DNA of 64,000 nucleotides, taken from the NCBI RefSeq assembly GCF_000833025.1, contig NZ_CP010817.1, positions 682,001 through 746,000 of the forward strand, given 5' to 3'. The notes under the pieces are model-generated. The model saw nothing but the letters and a program-made list of their open reading frames with translations. It was not told where the DNA came from and made no database searches. This stretch comes from Myroides profundi. GTDB lineage: Bacteria > Bacteroidota > Bacteroidia > Flavobacteriales > Flavobacteriaceae. The translations under genes and the position numbers were made by a program. This document shows, in pieces, positions 55,484 through 64,000 of the stretch. The first letter of the stretch is position 1. Each line of letters begins with the position of its first letter.

Positions 55484-55515
55484 TTGACAACCCCTACTCT
55501 GAGGTTGTATATTTG
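55484..55515 (+). promoter_or_regulatory. queA promoter with an inverted repeat in its spacer
   Basis: TTG at 55484-55486, a 21-base spacer, TATATTTG at 55508-55515. ACAACC / GGTTGT (55487-55492 and 55503-55508) forms an inverted repeat that fills the spacer, which could be an operator. Confidence 0.65.
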
Positions 55516-55589
55516 TACTCAATTTGGACATCTATACTCTTAGATTTCCAAATTAGTTTAGTATTATTTTCTAACAAAACACATATTCA

Positions 55590-56639
55590 ATGAAGTTATC
55601 AAACTTTAATTTTGATTTGCCTGAAGAATTATTGGCAGAGTTTCCAGCAGAGAACAGAGATGAGGCACGCCTAATGGTAGTAGATCGTAAAACTGGGACG
55701 ATAGAGCACAAATTATTCAAGGATTTAATTGACTATTTTGACGAGGGAGATGTGATGGTGTTAAATAACACGAAAGTATTTCCTGCACGTTTATACGGTA
55801 ATAAAGAAAAAACAGGTGCGAGAATTGAAGTATTCTTGTTGCGTGAGTTAAATGCTGAACAACGTTTATGGGATGTATTAGTAGACCCAGCTCGTAAAAT
55901 ACGTATCGGTAATAAATTATACTTCGGTGATGATGATTCATTAGTAGCTGAAGTAATTGATAATACAACTTCTAGAGGAAGAACTTTACGTTTCTTATAC
56001 GATGGTTCTTACGAAGAGTTTAGATTTAAATTACAAGAATTAGGAGAAACTCCGATTCCTAAGTACATTAATCGTGAAGTAGTGCCAGAAGATGCTGAGC
56101 GTTACCAAACTATCTATGCTACTGAAGAAGGAGCTGTAGCTGCACCAACAGCAGGATTACACTTCTCTAAACACTTATTAAAACGTTTAGAGATAAAAGG
56201 TGTTGAATTTGCTAATGTAACATTACATATCGGTTTAGGTACTTTCAACCCAGTAGAGGTAGAAGATTTATCTAAACACAAGATGGATTCAGAAGAGATG
56301 TTTGTGAATCAAGAAGCTTGTGATATTGTAAACGCAGCTAAAGAGAGAAAGAATAGAGTATGTGCTATCGGTACAACAAGTATGCGTGCATTAGAAAGTT
56401 CTGTTTCTTCTAGTCAAACGTTAAACCCATTCGTGGGATGGACAAATAAATTTATTTTCCCTCCTTATGATTTCAGTATCGCTGATTGTATGGTGACTAA
56501 CTTCCACATGCCTAAGTCAACATTATTAATGATGATCTCTGCATTCTGTGGACATGACTTAATGATGAAAGCTTATAAAGAAGCTGTAGAAGAGAAATAT
56601 AAATTCTACTCTTACGGAGATGCAATGTTGATTCTGTAA
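55590..56639 (+). CDS. queA: tRNA preQ1(34) S-adenosylmethionine ribosyltransferase-isomerase
   Basis: QueA transfers and rearranges the ribosyl part of S-adenosylmethionine onto preQ1 in tRNA to make epoxyqueuosine. The length is usual (349). Segments include [60 protein letters not shown] and [23 protein letters not shown], plus a C-terminal [19 protein letters not shown]. It is a single gene with its own promoter and terminator. Confidence 0.97.
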   Translation: MKLSNFNFDLPEELLAEFPAENRDEARLMVVDRKTGTIEHKLFKDLIDYFDEGDVMVLNNTKVFPARLYGNKEKTGARIEVFLLRELNAEQRLWDVLVDPARKIRIGNKLYFGDDDSLVAEVIDNTTSRGRTLRFLYDGSYEEFRFKLQELGETPIPKYINREVVPEDAERYQTIYATEEGAVAAPTAGLHFSKHLLKRLEIKGVEFANVTLHIGLGTFNPVEVEDLSKHKMDSEEMFVNQEACDIVNAAKERKNRVCAIGTTSMRALESSVSSSQTLNPFVGWTNKFIFPPYDFSIADCMVTNFHMPKSTLLMMISAFCGHDLMMKAYKEAVEEKYKFYSYGDAMLIL

Positions 56640-56661
56640 TAGATCAATCAAAATAAATTAG

Positions 56662-56693
56662 AAAGCCTTTGAGATTCTCAAAGGCTTTTTTTA
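56662..56693 (+). terminator. Terminator after queA
   Basis: A long stem, AAAGCCTTTGAGA / TCTCAAAGGCTTT, with a tight turn and a run of T. Confidence 0.88.
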
Positions 56694-56793
56694 TGAATAG
56701 CATAGAGCGGACTTTTATCTTATATTTAGGAACTTATTTGTTTAAAAAGAAGTAAATTTACAGTTAATACTTAATCAGAAATACTCCTATATA

Positions 56794-58071
56794 ATGACTT
56801 TTGAAAATACACTTGCTTATGCAAAGAGCTTAGATGAAAAAGATCCTTTAGCTAAGTACAGAGATGAGTTTAACTTTCCAGAGGTAAATGGAAAACAGGT
56901 TATATATTTTACAGGTAATTCGCTTGGACTACAACCCAAAAGAGCTGTAGAGTATGTCAATGAGGTTATGAATGATTGGGGGGCTTTAGCAGTAGAGGGG
57001 CATTTCTACGCAGAGAAACCTTGGTGGGATTACCACGAACGTTTAAGTGAACCATTGAGTAGAATAGCAGGAGCGAAGTCGTCAGAAATTACAGTGATGA
57101 ATACATTGACTGTTAACCTTCACATACTGATGACTACTTTTTATCGTCCTACTGCTAGTAAGTATAAGATTATATGTGAGGAGAAAGCATTTCCGAGTGA
57201 TCAATATCTGATACAGTCTCAAGTAAGGTTGCATGGGTTAGAACCTAAAGAAGCTATTATAGAGTTAAAGAAAAGACCTGGAGAACATAACTTTAGATTA
57301 GAGGATATATTAGAAAAGATAGATGAAGTAGGAGAAGAGGTTGCTTTAGTATTAATAGGAGGACTTAACTATTATACAGGGCAGGTGTTTGATATCAAAA
57401 CCATTACAGCTCATGCTCATCAATATGGAGCTAAGGTAGGATGGGATTTAGCTCATGCTGCTGGTAATATAGAGTTAAAGTTACATGAGTGGAATGTAGA
57501 TTTCGCTGCATGGTGTAGTTATAAGTATATGAATGCTGGGCCAGGTAGTGCATCAGGCTGTTTCATTCATGAACGTTATCATACAGATAAAGATTTGATT
57601 CGATTAGCTGGATGGTGGGGACATAATAAAGAACGTCGTTTCTTAATGGAGAAAAAATTTGATGCAGTAGAGAGTGCACATGGATGGCAGATTAGTAATC
57701 CTTCTATTCTTAGCTTAGCTCCTTATTTAGCATCTATAGAGATGTTCGATGAAGTGGGAATGGAGGCTTTGATAACAAAACAGAGAGAGATTACTGCTTA
57801 CCTTGAATTTGTAATGGAGGATGTGGCTAAAGCGGTTAATGCTAATTATGAATTAATCACGCCTAAAAAAGAAATCGAAAGAGGAAGTCAGCTTTCTGTT
57901 TTTCTTCATGGAAAGGGTAAAGATCTGTTTTCGTATTTAATGAATGAAGGAGTAATTGTAGATTGGAGAGAGCCTAATGTAGTTAGGTTAGCACCAGTTC
58001 CTTTCTATACTTCTTATGAAGATATATATCGTTTCGGAGAGATTCTGAAAAAAGCAGATAGTCTTTTTTAG
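56794..58071 (+). CDS. kynU: Kynureninase
   Basis: This PLP enzyme cleaves kynurenine or 3-hydroxykynurenine to anthranilate or 3-hydroxyanthranilate plus alanine. Its 425 residues include YFTGNSLGLQPKRAVEYVNEVMNDW, EKAFPSDQYLIQSQVRLHG, VGWDLAHAAGNIELKLHEW (PLP-binding Asp and His) and WCSYKYMNAGPGSASGCF with the PLP lysine. A ureohydrolase-family gene and kmo follow in the same direction. Tryptophan dioxygenase, kynurenine formamidase and 3-hydroxyanthranilate dioxygenase genes are not in the window. Confidence 0.95.
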   Translation: MTFENTLAYAKSLDEKDPLAKYRDEFNFPEVNGKQVIYFTGNSLGLQPKRAVEYVNEVMNDWGALAVEGHFYAEKPWWDYHERLSEPLSRIAGAKSSEITVMNTLTVNLHILMTTFYRPTASKYKIICEEKAFPSDQYLIQSQVRLHGLEPKEAIIELKKRPGEHNFRLEDILEKIDEVGEEVALVLIGGLNYYTGQVFDIKTITAHAHQYGAKVGWDLAHAAGNIELKLHEWNVDFAAWCSYKYMNAGPGSASGCFIHERYHTDKDLIRLAGWWGHNKERRFLMEKKFDAVESAHGWQISNPSILSLAPYLASIEMFDEVGMEALITKQREITAYLEFVMEDVAKAVNANYELITPKKEIERGSQLSVFLHGKGKDLFSYLMNEGVIVDWREPNVVRLAPVPFYTSYEDIYRFGEILKKADSLF

Positions 58072-58156
58072 ATTATTAGTATGATATATTACTGCATTAG
58101 TGTAGTAGAGAAAATAAGGAATGAATAGTTATTTAATAGAATTTAATTTGCCTGAT

Positions 58157-58186
58157 TTGTCTATCATTTAAATTAAATTACATTTG
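58157..58186 (+). promoter_or_regulatory. Promoter of the ureohydrolase-family gene
   Basis: TTTG with its last three bases at 58157-58159, a 19-base spacer, then TACATTTG at 58179-58186: a near-ideal flavobacterial promoter. The gene is thus not simply dependent on kynU transcription. Confidence 0.75.
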
Positions 58187-58203
58187 CAAAAAAATAAAAT
58201 ACG

Positions 58204-59289
58204 ATGTCAACTAAACAAAATAAGATAGATAATTTCGATCCATCTCAACCAGGGTTAGCAGATGCGACGATATATGGATTGCCTTTTACAGCAGAGGAAA
58301 GTGAGATTATAGTGGTACCAGCACCATGGGAAGTAACAGTAAGTTATGGAGCAGGGGCGTCAGAAGGGCCAGAAGCTATATTAGAAGCTTCTTATCAAGT
58401 AGACTTATTACACCAACAATATCCTGATTTATGGAAATTGGGTATTTATATAGATGAAGCTCCAGAACATTGGGCAACAGATAGTGCGAAGTATAAAGAA
58501 ATGGCTCAGCCAATCATTGAAGCACTTGAGAATGGTGAGAACATTGCAGACTTACCAGAGTTACAAAAAGATTTAGATACAATCAATGCAGTATGTGATA
58601 AATTTCACAAAGAAGTAGAAGAGAAAGTATCTTACTGGATGACAAAAGGAAAACGCGTAGTATTATTAGGAGGAGATCACAGTACTCCATTTGGATATTA
58701 CAATGCTTTAGCAAAACATCACGATGCTTTTGGTATTTTACACTTTGATGCACATATGGATTTAAGAGATGCTTATGAAGGGTTTACTTATTCTCATGCG
58801 TCTATTATGTTCAATACTTTAAAATTACCTCAAGTAAAGACAATTGTACAAGTAGGTATTCGTGATTTCTGTGAGCAAGAAGTAGCAACAGTAGTAGAAG
58901 CTGATGGTAGAGTGTTAGTACATACTGATGCAGATTTGAAGAAAGATGAATTTGAAGGGATGAGTTGGAAAGATAAATGTGATCAAATCATCGCTTCATT
59001 ACCTGAGAAAGTAGCTATTAGTTTTGATATTGACGCTTTATTAGCTTGGTATTGTCCAAATACAGGAACACCAGTACCAGGAGGATTAACTTATGAGCAA
59101 GCAACTTATATGATTACTCGTTTATCAGAATCTAATAAGTTAATTATAGGGATGGATTTAGTAGAGGTAGCACCAGGAGAAGATGATTGGGATGGAAATG
59201 TTGGGGCTAGATTATTGTTCCATATGTGTGGAGCATTTGCAAAATCACAAGGCTTAGCAGTAGGACAAAAGATAGAGTTTAAAAAATAA
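58204..59289 (+). CDS. Ureohydrolase (arginase/agmatinase/formimidoylglutamase) family protein
   Basis: The 361-residue protein has the six metal ligands of the binuclear manganese fold: VLLGGDHSTPFGYY (His), ILHFDAHMDLRDAYEG (Asp, His, Asp) and the pair of Asp in SFDIDALLAWYCPNTGTPVPGGL. In arginase and agmatinase the last motif reads D-x-D-x-x-D-P; here the D-P is replaced by L-A and a WYC stretch, so the pocket is likely different. Members hydrolyse C-N bonds of guanidino, amidino or formimino groups. The flanking kynU and kmo suggest a link to tryptophan breakdown; its substrate is not known. Confidence 0.8.
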   Translation: MSTKQNKIDNFDPSQPGLADATIYGLPFTAEESEIIVVPAPWEVTVSYGAGASEGPEAILEASYQVDLLHQQYPDLWKLGIYIDEAPEHWATDSAKYKEMAQPIIEALENGENIADLPELQKDLDTINAVCDKFHKEVEEKVSYWMTKGKRVVLLGGDHSTPFGYYNALAKHHDAFGILHFDAHMDLRDAYEGFTYSHASIMFNTLKLPQVKTIVQVGIRDFCEQEVATVVEADGRVLVHTDADLKKDEFEGMSWKDKCDQIIASLPEKVAISFDIDALLAWYCPNTGTPVPGGLTYEQATYMITRLSESNKLIIGMDLVEVAPGEDDWDGNVGARLLFHMCGAFAKSQGLAVGQKIEFKK

Positions 59290-59296
59290 ACAAAAA

Positions 59297-59327
59297 TAAA
59301 GAGTCTCACGAGACTCTTTATTTTTTT
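59297..59327. terminator. Terminator between the ureohydrolase and the small membrane gene
   Basis: A 10-bp stem, TAAAGAGTCT / AGACTCTTTA, with loop CACG and a T-run on the plus strand; the minus-strand side also leads into a T-rich stretch. It overlaps the stop codon of the small gene on the other strand. Confidence 0.8.
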
Positions 59328-59482
59328 ATAGGTTTGTCACAAAAGAATATATTATACAAAGAAAGTATAGTGGCAGCAAATAGCAATATAGAGACTAAAA
59401 TATGTTCTATATTGAAGACGATGTAAAAGAGATACCACCCTGTTAAAAGAAGTATCACTAGGATCCAAATTAAATCTTTCAT
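59318..59482 (-). CDS. Small membrane protein, 54 residues
   Basis: An open frame on the minus strand from ATG (59482) to TAA (59318-59320) encodes MKDLIWILVILLLTGWYLF, a short loop with NIEH, a second helix ILVSILLFAATILSLYNIFF and a basic tail. The two-helix layout and length recall the DUF5670 (lmo0937) membrane peptides. It has no Shine-Dalgarno, as usual here, and convergently overlaps a terminator. It fills most of an otherwise empty 300-base gap between two plus-strand genes. Confidence 0.6.
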   Translation of the reverse strand: MKDLIWILVILLLTGWYLFYIVFNIEHILVSILLFAATILSLYNIFFCDKPIKK

Positions 59483-59594
59483 AGGGAATCTGTTAGTTGT
59501 GTTGTTGCTTAAATATACTTAGAATATTGGAGTTAAAATATAAGTAATCAAAGGATTTGTATTTTAATTTGTTAAAAATAAATTAGTTAGCGTC

Positions 59595-60929
59595 ATGGTA
59601 AAAGATGTCTCAATAGTTGGTAGTGGATTAGTAGGTGTGGTGTTGGCAATCAGCTTAAAAAAGAAAGGCTATACAGTAACAGTATATGATAAGAGTGAGG
59701 ATATTCGAAATATAGATTTTAGAGGAAGGTCTATTAATTTAGCTTTATCAGATCGAGGGTGGCGCATATTAAAAGAATTAGGAATAGAAGATGAGGTAAG
59801 GGAACTAGGTATCCCAATGTCTGAAAGAGCAATCCATACTGAGGATGGAAATGTCAAATATCAACCTTATAGTATAAAAGGAGATTCAATATGGGCAATC
59901 TCGAGAGGAGGGTTAAATAAAGATTTGATTTCTATTGCAGAAAGAGAAGGTGTGTTATTTAAGTTTGATACTCCTATATGGGATGTTAATCTAAAAGAAG
60001 GGATCTTATATACAGCAGAGAAAGAGAGTGATCAGTGGAATGAGATTAAAACTGATTTGATCTTTGGTGCTGATGGTGCATATTCTAGAGTCAGATCTAA
60101 AATGCAAAAACAAAGTAGATTCGAATATCAACAATCATATCTACATTTAGGATATAAAGAACTTCGTATAGAAGCAATGCCTAATGGAGAACATCAGTTA
60201 TCTAAGAATGCATTTCATATTTGGCCAAGAAAAGACTTTATGTTTATTGCTTTGGCGAATGTTGATGGTTCTTTTACTTGTACATTATTTATGCCTTATG
60301 AAGGGGAAGTCTCTTTTAATACTGTTCAAACGGATGAGGAAATTAGAAAGTTCTTTAGTTTTTACTTTAAGGATGTAGACGCTTTGATACCAAATTATTT
60401 GGAACAATTTAGAGAGAACCCTGTGAATTCATTGGTTACAATGAAGTGCTTTCCTTGGGTGTCTGAAGATAAGGTCGCTCTTATCGGTGATGCCGCACAT
60501 GCAGTAGTTCCTTTTTATGGGCAAGGATTAAATGCGGGATTGGAAGATGTATATGTGTTAAATCAAATAATAAATCAGGTAGGAAGTGGTAGTTGGTTTG
60601 ATGTATTAAAAAAATACCAAGAAGAAAGAAAGCCTAATGGAGATGCTATAGCAGAGCTGTCTTATCGCAACTTTAGAGAGATGAGTGAGGATACGGCTGA
60701 TGATATGTTCTTGTTAAGAAAAAAGATCGAGGCAAAATTTGCAGCTAAGTACCCTAGTCTGTGGTTACCTTTATATGATAGGGTTACATTTAGTACAGAA
60801 AGTTATGTATCAGCTTTAGCAGAAGGGGATAGACAGGCAGGTATTATGGATGAGGTCATGAAAATGGATGAGATTATACACAAATGGGATAGTGAAGAAG
60901 TGATGAATAAGATAAAGTCTCTTCTATAA
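59595..60929 (+). CDS. kmo: Kynurenine 3-monooxygenase
   Basis: This FAD-dependent hydroxylase of 444 residues adds a hydroxyl to kynurenine using NADPH. It has the Rossmann fold VSIVGSGLVGVVLAISLKKKGYTVTVYDKSED at the N-terminus, the DRGWRILKELGI segment, and the FAD-binding GDAAHAVVPFYGQGLNAGLEDVYVL near residue 305. The C-terminal region (after about 390) lacks a clear membrane anchor. It is third in the kynU-ureohydrolase-kmo run. The 300-base gap before it carries a small minus-strand gene, so an independent promoter is likely. Confidence 0.92.
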   Translation: MVKDVSIVGSGLVGVVLAISLKKKGYTVTVYDKSEDIRNIDFRGRSINLALSDRGWRILKELGIEDEVRELGIPMSERAIHTEDGNVKYQPYSIKGDSIWAISRGGLNKDLISIAEREGVLFKFDTPIWDVNLKEGILYTAEKESDQWNEIKTDLIFGADGAYSRVRSKMQKQSRFEYQQSYLHLGYKELRIEAMPNGEHQLSKNAFHIWPRKDFMFIALANVDGSFTCTLFMPYEGEVSFNTVQTDEEIRKFFSFYFKDVDALIPNYLEQFRENPVNSLVTMKCFPWVSEDKVALIGDAAHAVVPFYGQGLNAGLEDVYVLNQIINQVGSGSWFDVLKKYQEERKPNGDAIAELSYRNFREMSEDTADDMFLLRKKIEAKFAAKYPSLWLPLYDRVTFSTESYVSALAEGDRQAGIMDEVMKMDEIIHKWDSEEVMNKIKSLL

Positions 60930-60939
60930 TATAAAGAAG

Positions 60940-60971
60940 AAGGGTATATGTGATCACATATACCCTTTTAA
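60940..60971. terminator. 28-bp perfect palindrome, bidirectional terminator
   Basis: A perfect palindrome beginning AAGGGTATATGTG and closing on itself, with T's on one side and A's on the other. It lies between the convergent kmo and HerA-like genes, whose stop follows at 60974. Confidence 0.85.
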
Positions 60972-60973
60972 AT

Positions 60974-62515
60974 TTATTTACGTTTACCCTTAGAGTTTCC
61001 TCCTGATAATATTTTATTTAAGATACCAAAAGCGCCTCTTATAAAAGTAGCACTAGTTACAACTTTAATAATTCCTTTTGTAACATCACTATTTCCTTGT
61101 TGTGTTTTAGTAGCACTTGTTTTTGTTTCTTTTGTCTTTTGCTCTTCTTGTTTTAGAGCTTCAAGTTTTGCATTTAATATTTCATAAGCACTTTCTCTGT
61201 CAAAATACTCATTGTACTTTTTAGCAAGAGAAGATTTGGTTATGAGGTTATTTATTTCTTGATCAGATAAAATATCCATTCTACTCATAGGTGCACGCAT
61301 AGTACATACTGCAAGTGGGGTAGGGATACCTTTTTCGTTTAGAGCAGTTACTAAAGCTTCTCCTGTTCCCATAGAAGTAATAATCTCATCCGTCTTATAA
61401 TATTCAGTAGAAGGGAAATTTTCTGAAGCAGTTTTTATTGCTTTGCGATCTTTTTCTGTGAATGCGCGTAATGCATGTTGTATTTTTAGACCTAGTTGTG
61501 CTAGTACACCATTAGGAATATCAGTAGGATTCTGTGTGATAAAGTAAATTCCTATTCCTTTAGAACGGATTAACTTAACGATGGTTTCTATTTGATTTAA
61601 TAGTGTTTTACTAGCTTCGTTAAATATTAAGTGTGCTTCATCTATGAAGATTACTAGTTCTGGCTGTCCACTATCTCCTTGTTCTGGCATCTGAGAATAA
61701 ACTTGTGCCAGTAGGTTTAGCATAAAAGTAGAGAAAAGTTTAGGCTTGTCTTGTATATCTGTTAGACGTAGAATGTTTACATACCCATACCCGTTCTCGT
61801 CAATGCGCATTAAATCCTGTATATCAAAAGAAGGTTCTGCAAAGAATATATCTGCTCCTTGCTGTTCTAATTCTATTATCTTTCGAATAATAGCGCCAGT
61901 TGAAGCTGCGGAAATACGACCATATTCTGCTTCTATTTCTTCTTTTCCTTCGTTAGTTAAGTATTGAAGTGTCTTTTTAAAGTCTTTTAAATCGAGTAAA
62001 GGAAGTTGTTTATCATCACAGTATTTAAATACAAGAGAGACGATACCTGACTGAGTTTCATTTAAATCTAGTATTCTACTGAATAAGATTGGACCAAATT
62101 CAGTTATGGTAGCTCTAAGTCTTACGCCATTTTGTTGCGAAATTGATAATAGCTCCACAGGGAATCCAGAAGGGGTAAAAGGCAAGTTCATCCTAGAATG
62201 TCTGTCTTTTATAAAGTCATTTTCTACACCACTCATTGCTATACCACTAAAGTCCCCTTTAATGTCCATCATTAAAACAGGTATACCTTTAGCAGAAAGT
62301 TGCTCAGATAATACTTGTATTGTTTTGGTTTTACCAGTACCCGTTGCCCCCGCTATAAGTCCATGTCTATTAATGGTTTTGAGTGGAATATTGATAAAGT
62401 GATCGGCTAGAATCTCACCTTCTAATTTTGCTGCACCTATAGTAATATAATCTCCTTTAAAAGAATAGCCTTGTTGGAGATTAGTGCTGAAATTTTCTTT
62501 ATTCATAGTTGTCAT
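60974..62515 (-). CDS. HerA-like ATPase (DUF853 / helicase HerA-C family)
   Basis: This FtsK/HerA-type P-loop ATPase has Walker A GATGTGKTKTIQ, Walker B LVIFIDEAHLIF, and late motifs QNPTDIPNGVLAQLGLKIQHALRAFT. It has about 513 residues from the ATG at 62515 (MTTMNKENFSTNLQQ). The longer frame to 62545 collides with a TATCTTTG promoter box at 62543-62550, so it is unlikely to be translated from there. The family is annotated as helicase-like or ATP-binding; its role here is unknown, and no NurA nuclease is adjacent. The last 60 residues are charged and low in complexity. Confidence 0.87.
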   Translation of the reverse strand: MTTMNKENFSTNLQQGYSFKGDYITIGAAKLEGEILADHFINIPLKTINRHGLIAGATGTGKTKTIQVLSEQLSAKGIPVLMMDIKGDFSGIAMSGVENDFIKDRHSRMNLPFTPSGFPVELLSISQQNGVRLRATITEFGPILFSRILDLNETQSGIVSLVFKYCDDKQLPLLDLKDFKKTLQYLTNEGKEEIEAEYGRISAASTGAIIRKIIELEQQGADIFFAEPSFDIQDLMRIDENGYGYVNILRLTDIQDKPKLFSTFMLNLLAQVYSQMPEQGDSGQPELVIFIDEAHLIFNEASKTLLNQIETIVKLIRSKGIGIYFITQNPTDIPNGVLAQLGLKIQHALRAFTEKDRKAIKTASENFPSTEYYKTDEIITSMGTGEALVTALNEKGIPTPLAVCTMRAPMSRMDILSDQEINNLITKSSLAKKYNEYFDRESAYEILNAKLEALKQEEQKTKETKTSATKTQQGNSDVTKGIIKVVTSATFIRGAFGILNKILSGGNSKGKRK

Positions 62516-62542
62516 TTTGTAAAAAACATCTTTAAACTTTAA

Positions 62543-62550
62543 CAAAGATA
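62543..62550 (-). promoter_or_regulatory. -7 promoter box of the HerA-like gene
   Basis: TATCTTTG on the minus strand, 28-35 bases ahead of the ATG at 62515. It implies a transcription start near 62536, which excludes the more upstream ATG at 62545. Confidence 0.55.
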
Positions 62551-62845
62551 ATGTATTCGCAAAATAAATTATATATAAATTTGAAATGTTAAATTTGAAG
62601 GTAATGTAAAAAATGCTTTAGTTTATTTCATTTAGAGTTGTTATCTTTACCTTAGCTTAACATTTCCTTTTAATACGGGGTGTTAAATTTCCTCTGTGTT
62701 AAATCAAGAAAGAAAGAGTTGAAAAAAATCATTATAAATTTTTTTATTTGATCTAAAAACATAAATTTGCGACTCTCATTAGTTTTAAAAGAGAAAATAA
62801 GTAATAAGTAATAATTGAAAAAAAAAGAATTAAATTTTTAAAAAG
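62551..62845. other. Divergent promoter region between the HerA-like and exbB genes
   Basis: About 300 bases without a gene. A 10-bp inverted repeat, GAAATGTTAA (62583-62592) / TTAACATTTC (62657-62666), is present, along with further TGTTAAAT repeats near 62690 and 62710. On the plus strand TAAATTTG at 62762-62769 is a likely -7 element for exbB. Confidence 0.5.
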
Positions 62846-63685
62846 ATGACAAAAGTATCAAACGAATCAGTTGAGAAAAAAGGATCTAGTTCAGGAGCAA
62901 GCAGAGTAATTGCATCACTAGCAGTAGTATTTTGTATTGTATTTGGTTACATTATCTGGAAATTTGTAATGGGTAACCCAGCTAACTTTGAAAACGGTGA
63001 TCCAGAAAACGGACATCCACTACCAGGGAACTTCATGGGAATGGTTTATAAAGGAGGAATTGTAGTAGCGGCGTTAATTGGATTATTAACAATGACTGTA
63101 GTTTTCTCAATCGAGAGATTCTTTGTAATTTCTAAAGCATCAGGAAAAGGTAATGTAGGTAAATTCGTACAAGACTTACAAGGAAACATCAATGCTGGAA
63201 GAATCAGCGAGGCTATGGATGCATGTGACGCTCAACAAGGGTCAGTAGCTAACGTAGTAAAAGCTGGATTAATCAAGTATGAAGAAATGAAAAAAGAAGG
63301 ATTCAATAGCGAAGAAGCTACTGAAGCTATTCAAAAAGAGATCGAAGAGGCTACTACATTAGAGATGCCAATGTTAGAAAGAAACATGATCGTATTAGCT
63401 ACATTAGTATCTATTGGTACGTTAGTAGGATTATTAGGTACAGTAACAGGGATGATTAAAGCGTTCTCAGCTTTAGCAACTTCTGGTACTCCTGACTCAG
63501 CAGCATTAGCAACAGGTATTTCTGAGGCGTTAGTATGTACTGCAACAGGTATTGGTACTTCTACATTAGCTATTGTTATGTATAACTCATTTACAACTAA
63601 AATTGATAGATTAACTTATTCAATTGACGAAGCAGGATTTGCTATTACTCAATCTTACAGAAGATTCAAAGGTTTAGTAAAGTAA
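62846..63685 (+). CDS. exbB: MotA/TolQ/ExbB proton-channel family protein
   Basis: This 279-residue ExbB-like protein is longer than classical ExbB, with an extra N-terminal helix (about 20-40). The next helices are VYKGGIVVAALIGLLTMTVVFSIERFFV (about 70-95), then MIVLATLVSIGTLVGLLGTVTGMIKAF and the last ISEALVCTATGIGTSTLAIVMYNSF. These carry the proton-channel motifs of the family. With ExbD and TonB it powers TonB-dependent transporters such as the two SusC proteins in this window. exbD follows after about 80 bases. Confidence 0.93.
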   Translation: MTKVSNESVEKKGSSSGASRVIASLAVVFCIVFGYIIWKFVMGNPANFENGDPENGHPLPGNFMGMVYKGGIVVAALIGLLTMTVVFSIERFFVISKASGKGNVGKFVQDLQGNINAGRISEAMDACDAQQGSVANVVKAGLIKYEEMKKEGFNSEEATEAIQKEIEEATTLEMPMLERNMIVLATLVSIGTLVGLLGTVTGMIKAFSALATSGTPDSAALATGISEALVCTATGIGTSTLAIVMYNSFTTKIDRLTYSIDEAGFAITQSYRRFKGLVK

Positions 63686-63767
63686 TTAGAATAAGTAAAT
63701 AATAATAATACTAAGCCTGTGTAGACTTAGAATCAATACAGGTTTAGTTTATAAAAAAACACTATCA

Positions 63768-64000
63768 ATGGCAAAAGGTAAAATGAAAAAGAAAAGTATG
63801 AGAGTGGATATGACCGCAATGTGTGACGTGTCGTTCCTACTTTTGACTTTCTTCGTATTGACTTCTACTGCTAAAATGCCAGAACCATTACCTGTGGATA
63901 CTCCATCTTCAACAGTACAAACTAAATTACCAGAGGTGAATTTAGCTACAGTTACTATCGGAGGTGAAGAAGGATCAGAAAAGGTTTTCTTTGGGGTTTT
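63768..64000 (+). CDS. exbD: ExbD-family biopolymer transporter, N-terminal part
   Basis: The first 77 codons, running off the right edge. A basic N-terminus (MAKGKMKKKSMRVDMTAMCDV) leads into the single membrane helix with the ExbD Asp (VDMTAMCDVSFLLLTFFVLTS), followed by the periplasmic segment ATVTIGGEEGSEKV. It continues the exbB operon and would form the ExbB-ExbD proton-driven motor. Confidence 0.9.
   Translation, partial: MAKGKMKKKSMRVDMTAMCDVSFLLLTFFVLTSTAKMPEPLPVDTPSSTVQTKLPEVNLATVTIGGEEGSEKVFFGV

Overview
The window is AT-rich chromosomal DNA from a Flavobacteriaceae (Bacteroidota) bacterium. Gene order and protein sequences look most like Myroides or Flavobacterium, but I cannot fix the genus without a search. 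Supporting signs: promoters of the flavobacterial type (TTG, 17-23 bases, TAnnTTTG) in front of several genes; almost no Shine-Dalgarno sequences; two SusC/SusD pairs; the gliding/type IX secretion genes sprT (porT) and gldA; a TamA-like lipoprotein (TamL); purH-mreB-mreC order; and a MacB-like ABC permease. No rRNA, tRNA or CRISPR array was seen.

Layout. 1-18.6 kb is mostly core housekeeping: mreC (partial)-mreB, purH, an ABC permease, accD, fbaA, tamL, an RNA methyltransferase, sprT-ubiE, two small enzymes, an AGCS transporter, ppa, a DUF5686 outer-membrane protein and pdhB. 18.9-21.4 kb holds an acetyltransferase, an AraC regulator and a long gene-free stretch with repeated TGTTGAAGAA motifs. 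21.4-27.2 kb carries etfBA, a bifunctional-nuclease family gene and a thymidylate/dNTP cluster (thyA, folA, deoxynucleoside kinase). 27.2-32.7 kb is a SusCD nutrient-uptake locus with a divergent Lrp-type regulator. A 41-codon Cys/Met-rich leader ORF and stacked hairpins lie in front of susC. 32.7-39.4 kb holds gldA, a TauE/SafE exporter pair, DAHP synthase-chorismate mutase, rsgA and a DUF3857 transglutaminase-like protein.

39.5-47.9 kb is a second SusCD operon. It is translationally coupled to a surface lipoprotein and an M16 metallopeptidase, and is most simply read as a peptide capture and degradation system. 48.0-51.7 kb is the accessory part: four tandem 11-bp repeats, an intact IS3-family insertion sequence with a -1 frameshift site and palindromic ends, and two unrecognised Cys-containing proteins facing each other across an approximately 100-bp degenerate repeat. 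51.7-62.5 kb returns to metabolism: a secreted amidohydrolase, dtd-MazG-like-aroA, queA, then kynureninase, a ureohydrolase-family protein and kynurenine 3-monooxygenase in one direction, followed by a convergent HerA-like ATPase. The window ends in an exbB-exbD energy-transduction operon that could power the TonB-dependent SusC transporters.

The strongest candidates for something undescribed are the Cys/Met leader ORF with mutually exclusive hairpins before susC (27.8-28.1 kb), the convergent orphan genes with their repeat (50.1-51.3 kb), the 11-bp repeat array (48.3 kb), and the divergent ureohydrolase inside the kynurenine cluster (58.2 kb).
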